The notes below the pieces were generated by a model that was not told the origin of the DNA, made no database searches, and saw only the letters and a program-made list of their open reading frames with translations. Of a stretch of 64,000 bases of DNA, positions 45,884 through 55,315 are shown piece after piece (within the stretch, counting starts at the first letter, position 1; each line of letters begins with the position of its first letter). This stretch comes from JACKII01 sp963807085 (GTDB taxonomy: Bacteria; Pseudomonadota; Alphaproteobacteria; Bin95): positions 202,470 to 266,469 of the forward strand of contig CAWEBB010000013.1 in assembly GCA_963807085.1 (NCBI GenBank), in the 5' to 3' direction. Position numbers and translations under genes: made by a program.

Positions 45884-47532
45884 CCCGCATTTCTCACAAA
45901 GGGAGATGCATCGGGGTCTGAAATCGGCAAAAATGTAAGTGCAACCAAACACTTATTCCTCTTTCAGCGGAGCCCCCGATGCAGACAGAGTGTAACCCGG
46001 AACCGATGCTGTTTGCACGCCTTGATCGCCGCGAGGTGGTTGCGGATTTCGGCGGCGGCGCGATGACCTCGGATGCCGGCGCGTTGCTGCTGGGCGCGAC
46101 GGACAAGGCGATCAATCTGGTCGAGCGCTTTGCCGGTTGCTTCAGCGACGGGCGGGCGGCGGAGCGGGTGGTTCACGACGTGCCGGCCCTGGTCGGCCAG
46201 CGCGTGTTCGCTATCGCGCTGGGGTACGAGGACGTGGCCGATCACGACGACCTGCGCCGCGATCCGGTGCTTGGGGCGGTGCTGGGCAAGCTGGAGGCGC
46301 ACCGGTCCACTTGCGCGCCGCTCGCCGGCAAGAGCACGCTGAACCGGCTGGAGCACGCACCCACAGAAGAGCATCGCTACCACAAGATCGCTCATGATCC
46401 CGGCGCCATTGAGGCGGCCTTCGTCGATCTGTTCCTGGACGCACATACGCGCGCGCCGGCGCGCATCACGCTCGACCTGGACGCCACGGACGATCCGATC
46501 CACGGCCGTCAGGAAGGGCGCTTCTTTCACGGCTACTACGATTGTTACTGCTACCTGCCGCTTTACGTGTTCTGCGGCGATCACCTGCTGGCGGCCAAGC
46601 TGCGGCGCTCGAACATCGACGCCAGCGCCGGCGCGGTCGAGGAGATCGCCCGGATCGTCGCCCACATCCGGGAACGCTGGCCGCGGGTGAAGGTGCTGCT
46701 GCGCGCCGACAGCGGCTTTGCCCGCGAGGCGCTGATGGCCTGGTGCGAGGCCAACAGGGTCGATTATCTGTTTGGCCTGGCGCGCAACAGCCGCCTGGTG
46801 GACCGGATCTACGTCGACCTGGCCTGGGCCGAGGACGAGGCCGGGCGCACCGGCCACTCTGCCCGCCGCTTCGCCGACTTCCGCTGGACGACACGGGACA
46901 GTTGGAGCCGCCGCCGGCGGGTCGTCGCCAAGGCCGAGTGGATGCCGGGCCGCGGCGAAAACGGCGCCAACCCGCGGTTCGTGGTCACCTCGCTGCCGGC
47001 CAAGGACCTGGACGCCCGCACCCTCTACGAGCGCCTCTACTGCGCCCGCGGCGACATGGAAAACCGGATCAAGGAATGCCAGCTCGACCTGTTTGCCGAC
47101 CGCACCAGCGCGGCCACCATGAAGGCCAACCAACTGCGCCTCTGGTTCGCCTCGATGGCCTACGTGCTGCTGGCCTCACTGCGCCGGATCGCGCTGGCGC
47201 ATACCCGGCTGGCCAAGGCAACCTGCGGCACGCTGCGTCTGAAACTGCTGAAAATCGGCGCCCAGGTGACCATCACCGTCCGCCGCATCCGCATCGCCAT
47301 GGCGTCGGCCTGCCCCTATGCCAACGAATTCGCGCTCGCACACACGCGATTGTGCCGCTGACCCGCGCAGCCGCGCCGCCTACGCCCGCCCGTCAACAAC
47401 TCTGGACCCGCACCGGCTAACACCGCGCCCCTCACGCGCAACGGACAAGCACGCCCACACATCCCCCGCTCAAGCCACTGCTATCAAGCAACCGTCTACG
47501 CCGAGGACGGCAACGCTGGTGAGAAATGCGGG
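45884..47532 (+). mobile_element. IS1380-family element copy 2
   Basis: The 1,649-bp element is bounded by CCCGCATTTCTCAC and GTGAGAAATGCGGG, and flanked by CTAG on both sides (45880-45883 and 47533-47536). It sits inside the IS5 copy B transposase gene, and the flanks join perfectly to the IS5 sequence, so this is an undisturbed insertion. Confidence 0.95.
45979..47361 (+). CDS. IS1380-family transposase
   Basis: Intact, 460 residues, with FGGGAMTSDAGALLLGATDK, ITLDLDATDDPIHGRQEGRF and LLRADSGFAREALMAWCEAN. It is clearly homologous to the transposase at 26451 but differs at many codons and amino acids, so the copies came from separate acquisitions or have long diverged. A GCGGAGCC ribosome site lies before the ATG. 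Confidence 0.93.
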   Translation: MQTECNPEPMLFARLDRREVVADFGGGAMTSDAGALLLGATDKAINLVERFAGCFSDGRAAERVVHDVPALVGQRVFAIALGYEDVADHDDLRRDPVLGAVLGKLEAHRSTCAPLAGKSTLNRLEHAPTEEHRYHKIAHDPGAIEAAFVDLFLDAHTRAPARITLDLDATDDPIHGRQEGRFFHGYYDCYCYLPLYVFCGDHLLAAKLRRSNIDASAGAVEEIARIVAHIRERWPRVKVLLRADSGFAREALMAWCEANRVDYLFGLARNSRLVDRIYVDLAWAEDEAGRTGHSARRFADFRWTTRDSWSRRRRVVAKAEWMPGRGENGANPRFVVTSLPAKDLDARTLYERLYCARGDMENRIKECQLDLFADRTSAATMKANQLRLWFASMAYVLLASLRRIALAHTRLAKATCGTLRLKLLKIGAQVTITVRRIRIAMASACPYANEFALAHTRLCR

Positions 47533-47709
47533 CTAGCCCGGCGTAGCGTTTCGAAACGTCGAAGAAGCCCATCTGGCCCATCAGCACCTCCCAGTCATCG
47601 CCCCTATATCGGCAATTCTACCGGGATCCGGCTGGATCGCGACATTTTTCGAGGTGCCCTGTAGCTTAATTTTTGGTCTGAACGGCGAAACCATGCTCGC
47701 ATGCTGGAG

Positions 47710-49548
47710 TTAATCCAAATCGTGTGCGTTTCGGTAATCGAGCTTCATATCCGGCCGTTGCGCTTCTTTGGTCATCACCGCATTCCCGCAAACCAGCAAC
47801 TCCAAATCCGTACCCATGAAACACCGGAATGCATCCACCGGAGTCAGTACAATCGGTTCACCCCTAATGTTGAAAGACGTGTTAACGACGATGGGACAGC
47901 CGGTTCTTTCCTTAAAGCCCGATATCAACCGATGGTAAAGAGGATTGGTGTCGGCATGAACGGTCTGAACGCGAGCAGAATAATCCACATGGGTTACCGC
48001 TGGAATCGTGGAGCGCGGCACATTCAGCTTATCAATCCCAAACAACTGTTGGTCTTCCTCCGACATGGGGAAGCAGTGCTCCTTTAGGATGTCGGCCACC
48101 AACAACATATACGGACTTTCGTAGTCAAGGTCGAACCACTCAGCTACGTCCTCATATAGGACAGAGGGGGCAAACGGCCGAAAACTTTCCCGATACTTTA
48201 CCTTGAGGTTCAGGGTCTTTTGCATCTCTGGGGAACGAGGGTCTCCAATGATTGATCGCGCGCCAAGAGCGCGGGGCCCGAACTCCATCCGCCCCTGAAA
48301 CCAGCCAATCGCCTTCCCTTCCACCAACGCGTCTACGGTGCGGGAAAGCATGCCTGCCTCGTCAAAGGTCTCGAAGACTGCTCCCGCTGATGTAAGTTGC
48401 TGTTCAATAGCGCTCTGGCTGTATTCAGGGCCGAGATATGCGCCCTGCATCCGGTCTTTATTTGTGGCATGACGGGGTTGACCGAGTTCCCTGTGCCAAA
48501 CAGCTAATGCCGCCCCGATGGCGCCGCCTGCATCCCCTGCTGCGGGCTGAACCCATATATTATTGAACGCGCCTTGCCGGAGGATCTCTCCGTTTGCAAC
48601 ACAGTTCAGCGCGACGCCGCCAGCCATACAAAGATTGGGAATACCAAACTCGTCTGCCAGGGAACGAGTGATCTTCAGCACGACTTCCTCAGTGACAGCT
48701 TGGATAGAAGCCGCCATATCCATATGGAACTGAGTAAGCAAATCGCTCTCGGGCTTGCGGGCCGGAGCCCCAAATAACTCTTCGAACTTCCTGCCGGTCA
48801 TTGTCAGGCCAGTCAGATAGTTGAAATAATCCATGTTAAGGTGGTAGGAACCGTCCTCTTTCAGATCAACAATATTATCCAAGATCAAATCCTTGAACCG
48901 CGGCTCTCCATAGGGAGCTAATCCCATTACCTTATATTCACCACTGTTGACCTTGAAACCGAGGTAGTAGGTAAAGGCAGAATAGAGCAAGCCGAGCGAA
49001 TGAGGGAAACGGATTTCCCGAACCATTTCCAGATTTTCCCCACGCCCAATGGCTACCGTTGTAGTAGCCCACTCCCCCACGCCATCGAGCGTAAGCACCA
49101 CAGCATTTTGGAAGGGCGACGGATAATAGGCGCTGGCGGCATGGCTGTAATGGTGCTCGGCAAACAATAATCGGTCAGCGTCGCGAAAAGCCGGGTCGAT
49201 CTTTTTCAGCTCCCGCATGAGCATCGACTTCTGAAATAGCTTTTCCCGAAGCCAAACCGGCATTCCCATTAGAAAGGATCGGAATCCGTCCGGCGCGGCA
49301 GCCACATAGGTTTCCAACAAACGCTCGAACTTGAGAAAGGGCTTGTCGTAAAACGCTACATACTCGACTTCAGACAGCTTCAACCCCGCGTGTTCCAGCA
49401 CGAAACGCACAGCGTGCCCCGGAAAACCCGCGTCATGCTTCCGCCGCGTAAACCGCTCCTCCTGAGCGGCTGCGACGATCTCCCCATCAACGATAATCGC
49501 GGCGGCGCTATCGTGATAAAAGGCGGAGATTCCCAGAATGACGGTCAT
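47710..49548 (-). CDS. NodU-family carbamoyltransferase
   Basis: An intact 612-residue carbamoyltransferase. The N-terminal Kae1-like domain begins MTVILGISAFYHDSAAAII, with FAEHHYSHAASAYYPSPFQN (metal-binding His) and VLTLDGVGEWATTTVA. Further blocks are NLCMAGGVALNCVANGEIL and QGRMEFGPRALGARSIIGDP; the C-terminal YrdC-like part has CPIVVNTSFNIRGEPIVLTP. It transfers a carbamoyl group from carbamoyl phosphate via carbamoyl-AMP to a hydroxyl of a sugar or secondary metabolite. Codon use and base composition are AT-richer than the surroundings. Confidence 0.92.
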   Translation of the reverse strand: MTVILGISAFYHDSAAAIIVDGEIVAAAQEERFTRRKHDAGFPGHAVRFVLEHAGLKLSEVEYVAFYDKPFLKFERLLETYVAAAPDGFRSFLMGMPVWLREKLFQKSMLMRELKKIDPAFRDADRLLFAEHHYSHAASAYYPSPFQNAVVLTLDGVGEWATTTVAIGRGENLEMVREIRFPHSLGLLYSAFTYYLGFKVNSGEYKVMGLAPYGEPRFKDLILDNIVDLKEDGSYHLNMDYFNYLTGLTMTGRKFEELFGAPARKPESDLLTQFHMDMAASIQAVTEEVVLKITRSLADEFGIPNLCMAGGVALNCVANGEILRQGAFNNIWVQPAAGDAGGAIGAALAVWHRELGQPRHATNKDRMQGAYLGPEYSQSAIEQQLTSAGAVFETFDEAGMLSRTVDALVEGKAIGWFQGRMEFGPRALGARSIIGDPRSPEMQKTLNLKVKYRESFRPFAPSVLYEDVAEWFDLDYESPYMLLVADILKEHCFPMSEEDQQLFGIDKLNVPRSTIPAVTHVDYSARVQTVHADTNPLYHRLISGFKERTGCPIVVNTSFNIRGEPIVLTPVDAFRCFMGTDLELLVCGNAVMTKEAQRPDMKLDYRNAHDLD

Positions 49549-49697
49549 TAAAATAGCGTGTAGATAAAGGGAGCCACTGCGGTTCCCTGGGTGAGCACGA
49601 CCAGCCCGCCCAAGAGTGCGAGGACAAGAAGAACCGGCATCATCCAGTACTTTTTTCGCTTAAAAATAAACTGGGTCATTTCAACAACGAAGGACAC
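49548..49697 (-). CDS. DUF5989 small membrane protein
   Basis: A 49-residue protein from GTG at 49697, placed seven bases after AGGAGA: MSFVVEMTQFIFKRKKYWMM, then a transmembrane helix of about 22 residues (VLLVLALLGGLVVLTQGTA). An ATG at 49712 in the same frame is possible but overlaps the ribosome site. Its TAA overlaps the carbamoyltransferase ATG (TAATG), so translation is coupled. The family is found beside NodU-type carbamoyltransferases. Confidence 0.82.
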   Translation of the reverse strand: MSFVVEMTQFIFKRKKYWMMPVLLVLALLGGLVVLTQGTAVAPFIYTLF

Positions 49698-49718
49698 GTT
49701 ACTTCTCCTCATGCGCAG

Positions 49719-50114
49719 TTAAAACTGATTATTCATCGGTCCCACCGGATCCTGTCTTGGTATCCAATAAGTCTTGGCCGCCGGATCCGGGTGACAATGC
49801 AGCGGATCTTTTTTCAGAACTCTGAAAACCAGCCCGGTAGGCACAATGGCGACCCCGAAGATGAGCCCCATTACGACTGGCGTTACAATTCGACCAAGAA
49901 GCAGCCCAAGGCGAAACCATAGTCGGTTCAGAGGCCGCAAAATATTAGGGCGCGCAGCAGCGACTATTACCAGCGCGAGCGCTGGGATAAGCAGCCAGTA
50001 GCGCACTGGTTCACCGTTGATCAGCGGGAAGAGCGCGATCACAGTGAAAATTCCACCAACTAACAGGCCGAATTGGCGCTCCGATCCCATCTCCGGATTG
50101 TAGTGCGGGTCCAT
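49719..50114 (-). CDS. SxtJ-like membrane protein
   Basis: The 131-residue protein begins MDPHYNPEMGSERQFGLLVG. It has three hydrophobic segments (IFTVIALFPLI, YWLLIPALALVIVAA, VVMGLIFGVAIVPTGLVF) and ends in a short hydrophilic tail. SxtJ is the small membrane protein beside the carbamoyltransferase in saxitoxin and many polysaccharide clusters. Function unknown; perhaps membrane anchoring for the transferase. Confidence 0.82.
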   Translation of the reverse strand: MDPHYNPEMGSERQFGLLVGGIFTVIALFPLINGEPVRYWLLIPALALVIVAAARPNILRPLNRLWFRLGLLLGRIVTPVVMGLIFGVAIVPTGLVFRVLKKDPLHCHPDPAAKTYWIPRQDPVGPMNNQF

Positions 50115-50161
50115 TTGTCATCCCTTTCGCCGGAGCAATTTCATGATAAACGTCATAGTCG

Positions 50162-51379
50162 TTACCTTGCGCCATCCACCGCGGGCGACTGGCGCTGAAT
50201 AAATGACGACTCCTGTGACTTCAGTGCTTCTGCCATTTTCTGCGCAATGATTTCGTTGCCTTTGGCGGAAACGTGGTGCCAATCGATGTACAAGGGCTCA
50301 CGCACGTCATCAAATGCATGGCCCAGGAAATAGATTCCCTCGTCTTCGCGCCCAGCCAGCCGCCGTTCGGCCATCTCGAAAAGCACGCGTTGGCTTTCTA
50401 AAAGGCCGGGAGAAACTACATCTAATTTATGAGCTTCCCACTCTCCCACGGGATCCCTCGTGCCGCTCAACTGGTGCGGCTGCCAGAAAAAGAATGACCG
50501 GAAGCCGTACTCGCGCCCAAGCGCCCTGACCTGCCGAATATTGGCTTCCCATACATCGAGCGTCGCCTTTGCGTTTTCTTCGATATTTGGGATTATCTTG
50601 CTGTCCCAGTTCTCATCAGGCGGCGTGAGGCCCAGCCACTGCTGTAACTTCGAAACCAGCAAGGGATAATTCGATTTTTCATATAAATGTCTCAACCCGC
50701 TCCACTGCTTTCTCTGCTGCGCTTCGGCGAAATCAGCACGGATAGAATGCGGATCGCGTGGGATCGCCGGTGAGTAGACGCCGGAATATCCGTCATTTAC
50801 GCCATCGTAAAATACGACGATGTCCGGTATGCGACCTTGCGACAACAACGCCATCAGATAAGCGACCTCCTGCGTTGAGACATACGCAGTTTCGCCCAAA
50901 TTGCTCACATCGTAATCCGGCCCAAACTTCCGTTGCAGAAACGCAGGAATTGTCTCACTGTCAATCGCGCCAGTTCCCCAAGTGGTTGAGCCGCCAAGCA
51001 CAAATACCTTCATAGCTTCGGGGCTGGGAGCACTCAGCTTAGGCGTGATGCGTTCACCGTTTTCATCAACATTGATGAATTTCCCCGCACTCTTGAACCG
51101 TCGCCAGTGATAATACGGAGCAAAATCTACCGCCCAATTAGTGTCAAATTCGCGCCAATATTCCACCCGTTCACGCCAGCCGTCATACACACTCGCCCTG
51201 TATCTTTGGTCGAGCGAATCACGATGGCGCAGGTCTTTGGCGACCCCGACCGCAAAATGCCCTACTATCAATATGATAATGAACGCGCCTAATTGCACGA
51301 GCATTAGCCGAAGCAAAGACGCAGCTTGATTCACGATGCCGATAAGTCTCTCCGAATAACATATTATTCTGTTTTGCAT
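50162..51379 (-). CDS. SGNH/GDSL-hydrolase family protein, membrane-anchored
   Basis: A 405-residue product with one N-terminal membrane helix (LRLMLVQLGAFIIILIVGHF), then a large outer domain. The SGNH blocks are VFVLGGSTTWGTGAIDS (block I with Ser), VSNLGETAYVSTQEV (Gly block), IVVFYDGVNDGYSG (Asn block) and YIDWHHVSAKGNEI (Asp-x-x-His). It is probably an O-acyl esterase or transferase acting on an exported glycan. First gene of the SGNH-SxtJ-DUF5989-carbamoyltransferase operon. Confidence 0.85.
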   Translation of the reverse strand: MQNRIICYSERLIGIVNQAASLLRLMLVQLGAFIIILIVGHFAVGVAKDLRHRDSLDQRYRASVYDGWRERVEYWREFDTNWAVDFAPYYHWRRFKSAGKFINVDENGERITPKLSAPSPEAMKVFVLGGSTTWGTGAIDSETIPAFLQRKFGPDYDVSNLGETAYVSTQEVAYLMALLSQGRIPDIVVFYDGVNDGYSGVYSPAIPRDPHSIRADFAEAQQRKQWSGLRHLYEKSNYPLLVSKLQQWLGLTPPDENWDSKIIPNIEENAKATLDVWEANIRQVRALGREYGFRSFFFWQPHQLSGTRDPVGEWEAHKLDVVSPGLLESQRVLFEMAERRLAGREDEGIYFLGHAFDDVREPLYIDWHHVSAKGNEIIAQKMAEALKSQESSFIQRQSPAVDGAR

Positions 51380-51449
51380 ACGTTAGCAGGTAAGAGACCC
51401 GATATCAAGCTATCTGCCCGAGATCAATCTGCGTTAAACGAATGATATT

Positions 51450-51468
51450 GATAGCAATTCTCATTATC
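51450..51468. promoter_or_regulatory. Fur-box-like site upstream of the SGNH operon
   Basis: GATAGCAATTCTCATTATC matches 14 of 19 positions of the classic Fur box GATAATGATAATCATTATC. It extends on the left with another GATATT hexamer. It lies about 70 bases upstream of the SGNH start codon, in a 400-base gap (51380-51779) that has no gene. Confidence 0.5.
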
Positions 51469-51779
51469 ATTCACGGATTCGGCTATGATATCTGCTGATA
51501 TTCTCTCAGCCCTACTTTGTGCAAAATCAGCGTCAGATTCAGGTTAACTGGAGTGCCTTTCAGAGTGACATGACAAGACCGCCCGGAAAGAACTGGGCCG
51601 AATTGACATGAGCTTTAAAGCAGGTCATTTGATCTGAAATTTGAAGCGGTCCGACCAATCCGGGCAGCTGTTCAATGGCCTCATTTGAGTAATTGCCCAT
51701 CCCCTTGCACAGTTCCGCAAACCATGACTTATGCGGCGGACAAATTGGAGAAATGCCCGAAAGTTGGTGACGGTCTGAG

Positions 51780-52746
51780 AGTCCGTCCGGAAACTTCATG
51801 ATGGATTGCAGAGTTTTCGGATCATGAGGCGGATCGAGGCGAGTTTCAGGAAGGCCAGCGCCTTGGCGTTGAGGCACTCCCAATCCCGGGCCAGACGGCG
51901 GCAACGTCCGAGCCAGGCGAAGGTTCGCTCGACAATCCAGCGTTTGGGCAGCACGACAAAGCCCTTGGCATGATCGGAGCGCTTGACGATCTCCACGTTG
52001 ACCTGGGAGAGGGCCTTTTTCACGCCCTCCTGGAACCGCTCCCCTTGATAGCCGCCATCGGCGTAAAGCTTGAGCAGGAAGGGGTAGAGTCCGAACAGAG
52101 CGGCCATCACCATCACGCCGCCGTCGCGGTCCTGGATATCGGCGGCATGCACCAGGGCATGCATCAGCAGGCCCTGGGTGTCGACCAGAATGTGCCGTTT
52201 CTTGCCCTTGATCTTCTTTCCCGCATCGTACCCCGGCGGGTCGATGCAAGCCCCCCTTTTTCCGCGCTTTTCACGCTCTGGCTGTCGATGATGGCGGCGC
52301 TGGGGGCGACTTCGCGCTCCGCCTGCTCCCGGCAGGCCGCATAAAGCGCATGATGGATGCGGTCGAGCGTGCGATCCCAGGCCCAAAGGTCGAAATAGTC
52401 ATGGACCGTGCTCCTCGGCGGCAGATCCTTCGGGATCGCCCGCCACTGGCAGCCGGTAGAGAGCACATACATCAGCCCGTTGACCACCTCGCGCAGGTTG
52501 ACGGTGCGCTTGCCGCCGCCCGGCTTGCCCGGCGGGATCAACGGCTCGATCAACGCCCATTCCTCGTCCGTCAGGTCACTCGGATACCGCAGGTGGTCGC
52601 GGTTGTAACGGAGGCGGTTCTCGACCGTCCACATCGGGCACCTCTCTTCGCTATTCGGTGCCAGACAGGGAATCACAGCCGATTCCAGCCCGCAAGCCAA
52701 AATCCAACAACCGATTCCGCCGATTTATAAAGTCCTCGGACGGACA
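51780..52746 (-). mobile_element. IS5-family element with OrfA/OrfB
   Basis: The ~967-bp element has ends AGTCCGTCCGG and, inverted, TGTCCGTCCGA. CTGAG stands immediately outside both ends (51775-51779 and 52747-52751). The transposase is in two frames joined at an A/G tract. Confidence 0.8.
51796..52634 (-). CDS. IS5-family transposase with probable programmed frameshift
   Basis: OrfA starts at ATG 52634: MWTVENRLRYNRDHLRYPSD, LTDEEWALIEPLIPPGKPGG, to SAAIIDSQSVKSAEKGG (first Asp). A GGAAAAAGGGGGG tract near 52255 allows a -1 shift to OrfB: PPGYDAGKKIKGKKRHILVD, then LYADGGYQGERF (second Asp) and RWIVERTFAWLGRCRRLARD (Glu). The element at 36.6 kb changes frame at the same place and in the same direction. 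The fused product is about 278 residues, otherwise intact. Confidence 0.82.
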
Positions 52747-52751
52747 CTGAG

Positions 52752-53055
52752 GGGCGGCATATCATGGCGTTGTCGAAGCGCCTTCAATTCTCTGACGAGA
52801 AAGGGATATGATGGTGTTGTCTAATCGAGGTGGGAGGGTCAAGCCTCTTTTCGGCTCGAGATACGTTTGCCGGGTGCACGGTTGTCTTCGCGGTCGGCAT
52901 CAGCCGCCGCATGATGGAGCTTCGCGGGAGGAGCCTTCAATGTGGACGACGCACTTTGCTGAGCCAGCGGTGCAACCCCATCAACGGAATAGCTCGGCCC
53001 ACGTCCCGGCAGGGACGTCTCAAGCGTTCAGATCTTGAACGCTATCTTCCAGATT
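52752..53055. other. Gap downstream of an IS110 gene
   Basis: About 300 bases with no supported gene. Part is probably the 3' non-coding end of the IS110 element at 53.1-54.1 kb. Confidence 0.4.
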
Positions 53056-54083
53056 TCATGCTGTGGCTCCGGCGCTTCGGTCAAACAACTCGCCGGTCTT
53101 GAGCATCGCGTGCATCGTCACGGCCAGTTTTCGGGCTACGGCAACGGCAGCTCGCTTGAAGCCAACCCGCTCCCTAAGCTTGAGGCCCCATGTCCGCAGG
53201 ACACTGTCGGCCAAACTGCGGGTCAGGATGACCGTGGCGGCTTCGTAAAGAAGGCCGCGCAAATGACGATCGCCTCGTCGAGATATGTGGCCATCATAGT
53301 CTACCTCTCCTGATTGGTAGCGACGGGTTGTCAGACCGAGCCAAGCGCCGACGGAGCGGGACTTCTTGAAGTTGCCGGGGTCCCCTCAATGGCGGTTGCG
53401 AAAGAGGTCGCGGTGATCACACCAACGCCAGGGATTGACATTAAAATCTGACACGCTTGGCTTTGACGTGCAGCAGCGACAAGCTGGCGGCCCATTTCCG
53501 CAGCACGCATGCGCATGCTGCGCCACGCTTCCAGCATCGGCAGCACGATGGGAGCAAGTCCTTCCTGATCGACAAGCAGGACGCGGACATTTTTCTCAAA
53601 CGTGCTCCCCTTGCCTGCGGGAACGAGCAGCCCGAATGTCTTCATGATGCCGCGGATCCGGTTCGAAAGCTCGGTGGTGATCCTGACAAGCCTGGTGCGT
53701 GCCGCCACGAGAGTGCGGGTCAGCATGCTTTCGAACCCTTTTACCCGCACCTCGCGGAAGAAGCCCGCCTCTGCAAGATGCGCCAAGCCATCGGCGTCGT
53801 TCGCATCGGTCTTGTTGGCGGCCATGTCGAGCGCTGCCTTGGCGTGGCGTGCATCAATGCAGATCGCCGGCATCCCCTCTTCTTGCAGCGCATGATAGAA
53901 CCATACGGACAGAGGCCCGGTCTCGAACACCACGCGTTTTACGGCGGGTGCCCGCTTACGGATAAGTTCAGCAATGATCCTGGGATCGGAGGCGCACCTG
54001 CCGCGCCAGATGCGCTTTCCTTCACGGCGGATCGACACCGCTGTCTCTTTCATGGACACGTCGAGACCGATATATTCTTCCAT
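53056..54083 (-). pseudogene. IS110-family transposase, one frameshift
   Basis: ATG 54083 encodes MEEYIGLDVSMKETAVSIRR, then KRVVFETGPLSVWFYHALQE and NKTDANDADGLAHLAEAGFF, the DEDD domain of IS110. The next block is ILMSIPGVGVITATSFATAI. The frame breaks near 53365, and the other frame continues RRGDRHLRGLLYEAATVILT to the end at 53056. Intact length would be about 340 residues. Companion RNA would be expected in the non-coding end before the ATG (about 54084-54200). Confidence 0.82.
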
Positions 54084-54289
54084 GGCTGTTCTCCATCTGA
54101 TGCTTGGGCCCGGCGTCCAGTCGTGAGCCCGTATTTCCATCCTATCGGGGAACAGCCGCCCTCCAAGAATATGATCAGTTCAGGGTAACTCGCTCCCGCG
54201 ATTACCCTATGTGGATGCCGCCATCTTCTGGCATCGCAATGTGGCGTCAGGATGAAATCACGGCATAATGCTCGAAAGGACGCATCAAC

Positions 54290-55315
54290 ATGGCGCAAGC
54301 TACCATCATCGGCCTTGATCTCGCAAAGAATGTTTTCCAAGCTCATGGTGCATCCGAGACCGGTTCGGTCGTTTTCCGCAAGAAGCTCACCCGCAACCAG
54401 GTTCTTCCGTTTCTCTCCGAACAACCCAGCTGTATTGTTGCCATGGAAGCATGTGCGACAGCACATGGCTGGGCGCGGGAGATTGGTAAACTCGGTCATA
54501 GTCCGCGTCTAATCCCGCCACAATACGTGAAGCCTTACGTTAAACGCCAGAAAAACGATATGGCTGACGCTGAGGCGATTGCTGAGGCGGCGTCACGCCC
54601 GACCATGAGGTTTGTCGAGGTCAAGTCCGAGGATCAACAGGTCAGTGCCATGGCCTATCGGACCCGGCAGATGTTCATTGGCCAGCGCACCCAAACGATC
54701 AACGGCTTACGCTCGCATCTGGCCGAGCACGGTGTGATTGCAGCGACAAACAAGTGTGGCCTGAAGAGGCTATCCGCGATGATCGAAGATGAGACGGTGG
54801 CCCTGCCGGATAAAGTCAGGGGAATGGCCCGTGTCTATGTCGATCACATTGCGGGACTGACGGCGCAAATCGCCGAGATGACCGAGGCGATGAAGGCAGT
54901 GGCAAAGACGTCAACGGTCGTGAAACGACTACAGACCGTGCCGGGGGTCGGGCTACAGACCGCCATGGCCATAGAAACCTTCGCGCCAGATCCGATGTGT
55001 TTCACCCGGGGTCGAGATTTCTCGGCTTGGCTGGGACTGGTGCCCAAACAGAATTCTACGGGCGGCAAAAGCCGTCTTGGAAAGGTCTCGAAGATGGGAC
55101 AAGGGGACATCCGCAGCCATTTGATACGTGGTGCCATGTCTGTCATCACAGCCGCCACTCGCTTTGGTGTCAAAAAGGGTTCCTGGCTCGAACGCCTTCT
55201 TGCACGAAAACCAAAACTCGTGGCGGCGGTCACCTTGGCCAATAGAATGGCCCGTGCGATCTGGGCGATGATGACGAAGAACGAGGATTATCGGACCCCC
55301 GAGGCGGTGGCGTAG
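54290..55315 (+). CDS. IS110-family (IS1111 group) transposase
   Basis: An intact 341-residue protein: ATIIGLDLAKNVFQAHGASE, CIVAMEACATAHGWAREIGK and VKPYVKRQKNDMADAEAIAE give the DEDD residues. The C-terminal Tnp20 domain has LQTVPGVGLQTAMAIETFAP, then SAWLGLVPKQNSTGGKSRLG with the conserved Ser. The sequence style (GMEACATAHYW-like, KPYVK-NKNDMADAEAI) is that of the IS1111 group. These use a bridge RNA to choose both DNA partners. It is the only undamaged IS110-type gene here. Confidence 0.93.
   Translation: MAQATIIGLDLAKNVFQAHGASETGSVVFRKKLTRNQVLPFLSEQPSCIVAMEACATAHGWAREIGKLGHSPRLIPPQYVKPYVKRQKNDMADAEAIAEAASRPTMRFVEVKSEDQQVSAMAYRTRQMFIGQRTQTINGLRSHLAEHGVIAATNKCGLKRLSAMIEDETVALPDKVRGMARVYVDHIAGLTAQIAEMTEAMKAVAKTSTVVKRLQTVPGVGLQTAMAIETFAPDPMCFTRGRDFSAWLGLVPKQNSTGGKSRLGKVSKMGQGDIRSHLIRGAMSVITAATRFGVKKGSWLERLLARKPKLVAAVTLANRMARAIWAMMTKNEDYRTPEAVA

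Larger units (their letters stand above)
44726..47659 (-). mobile_element. IS5-family element copy B, interrupted by IS1380
   Basis: Ends are GGGCACTTCGATAAATACGG at 44726 and, inverted, GGGCACCTCGAAAAATGTCG ending at 47659. TGTA flanks both sides. Removing 45884-47532 plus one CTAG gives 1,281 bp, the same as copy C. Confidence 0.9.
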
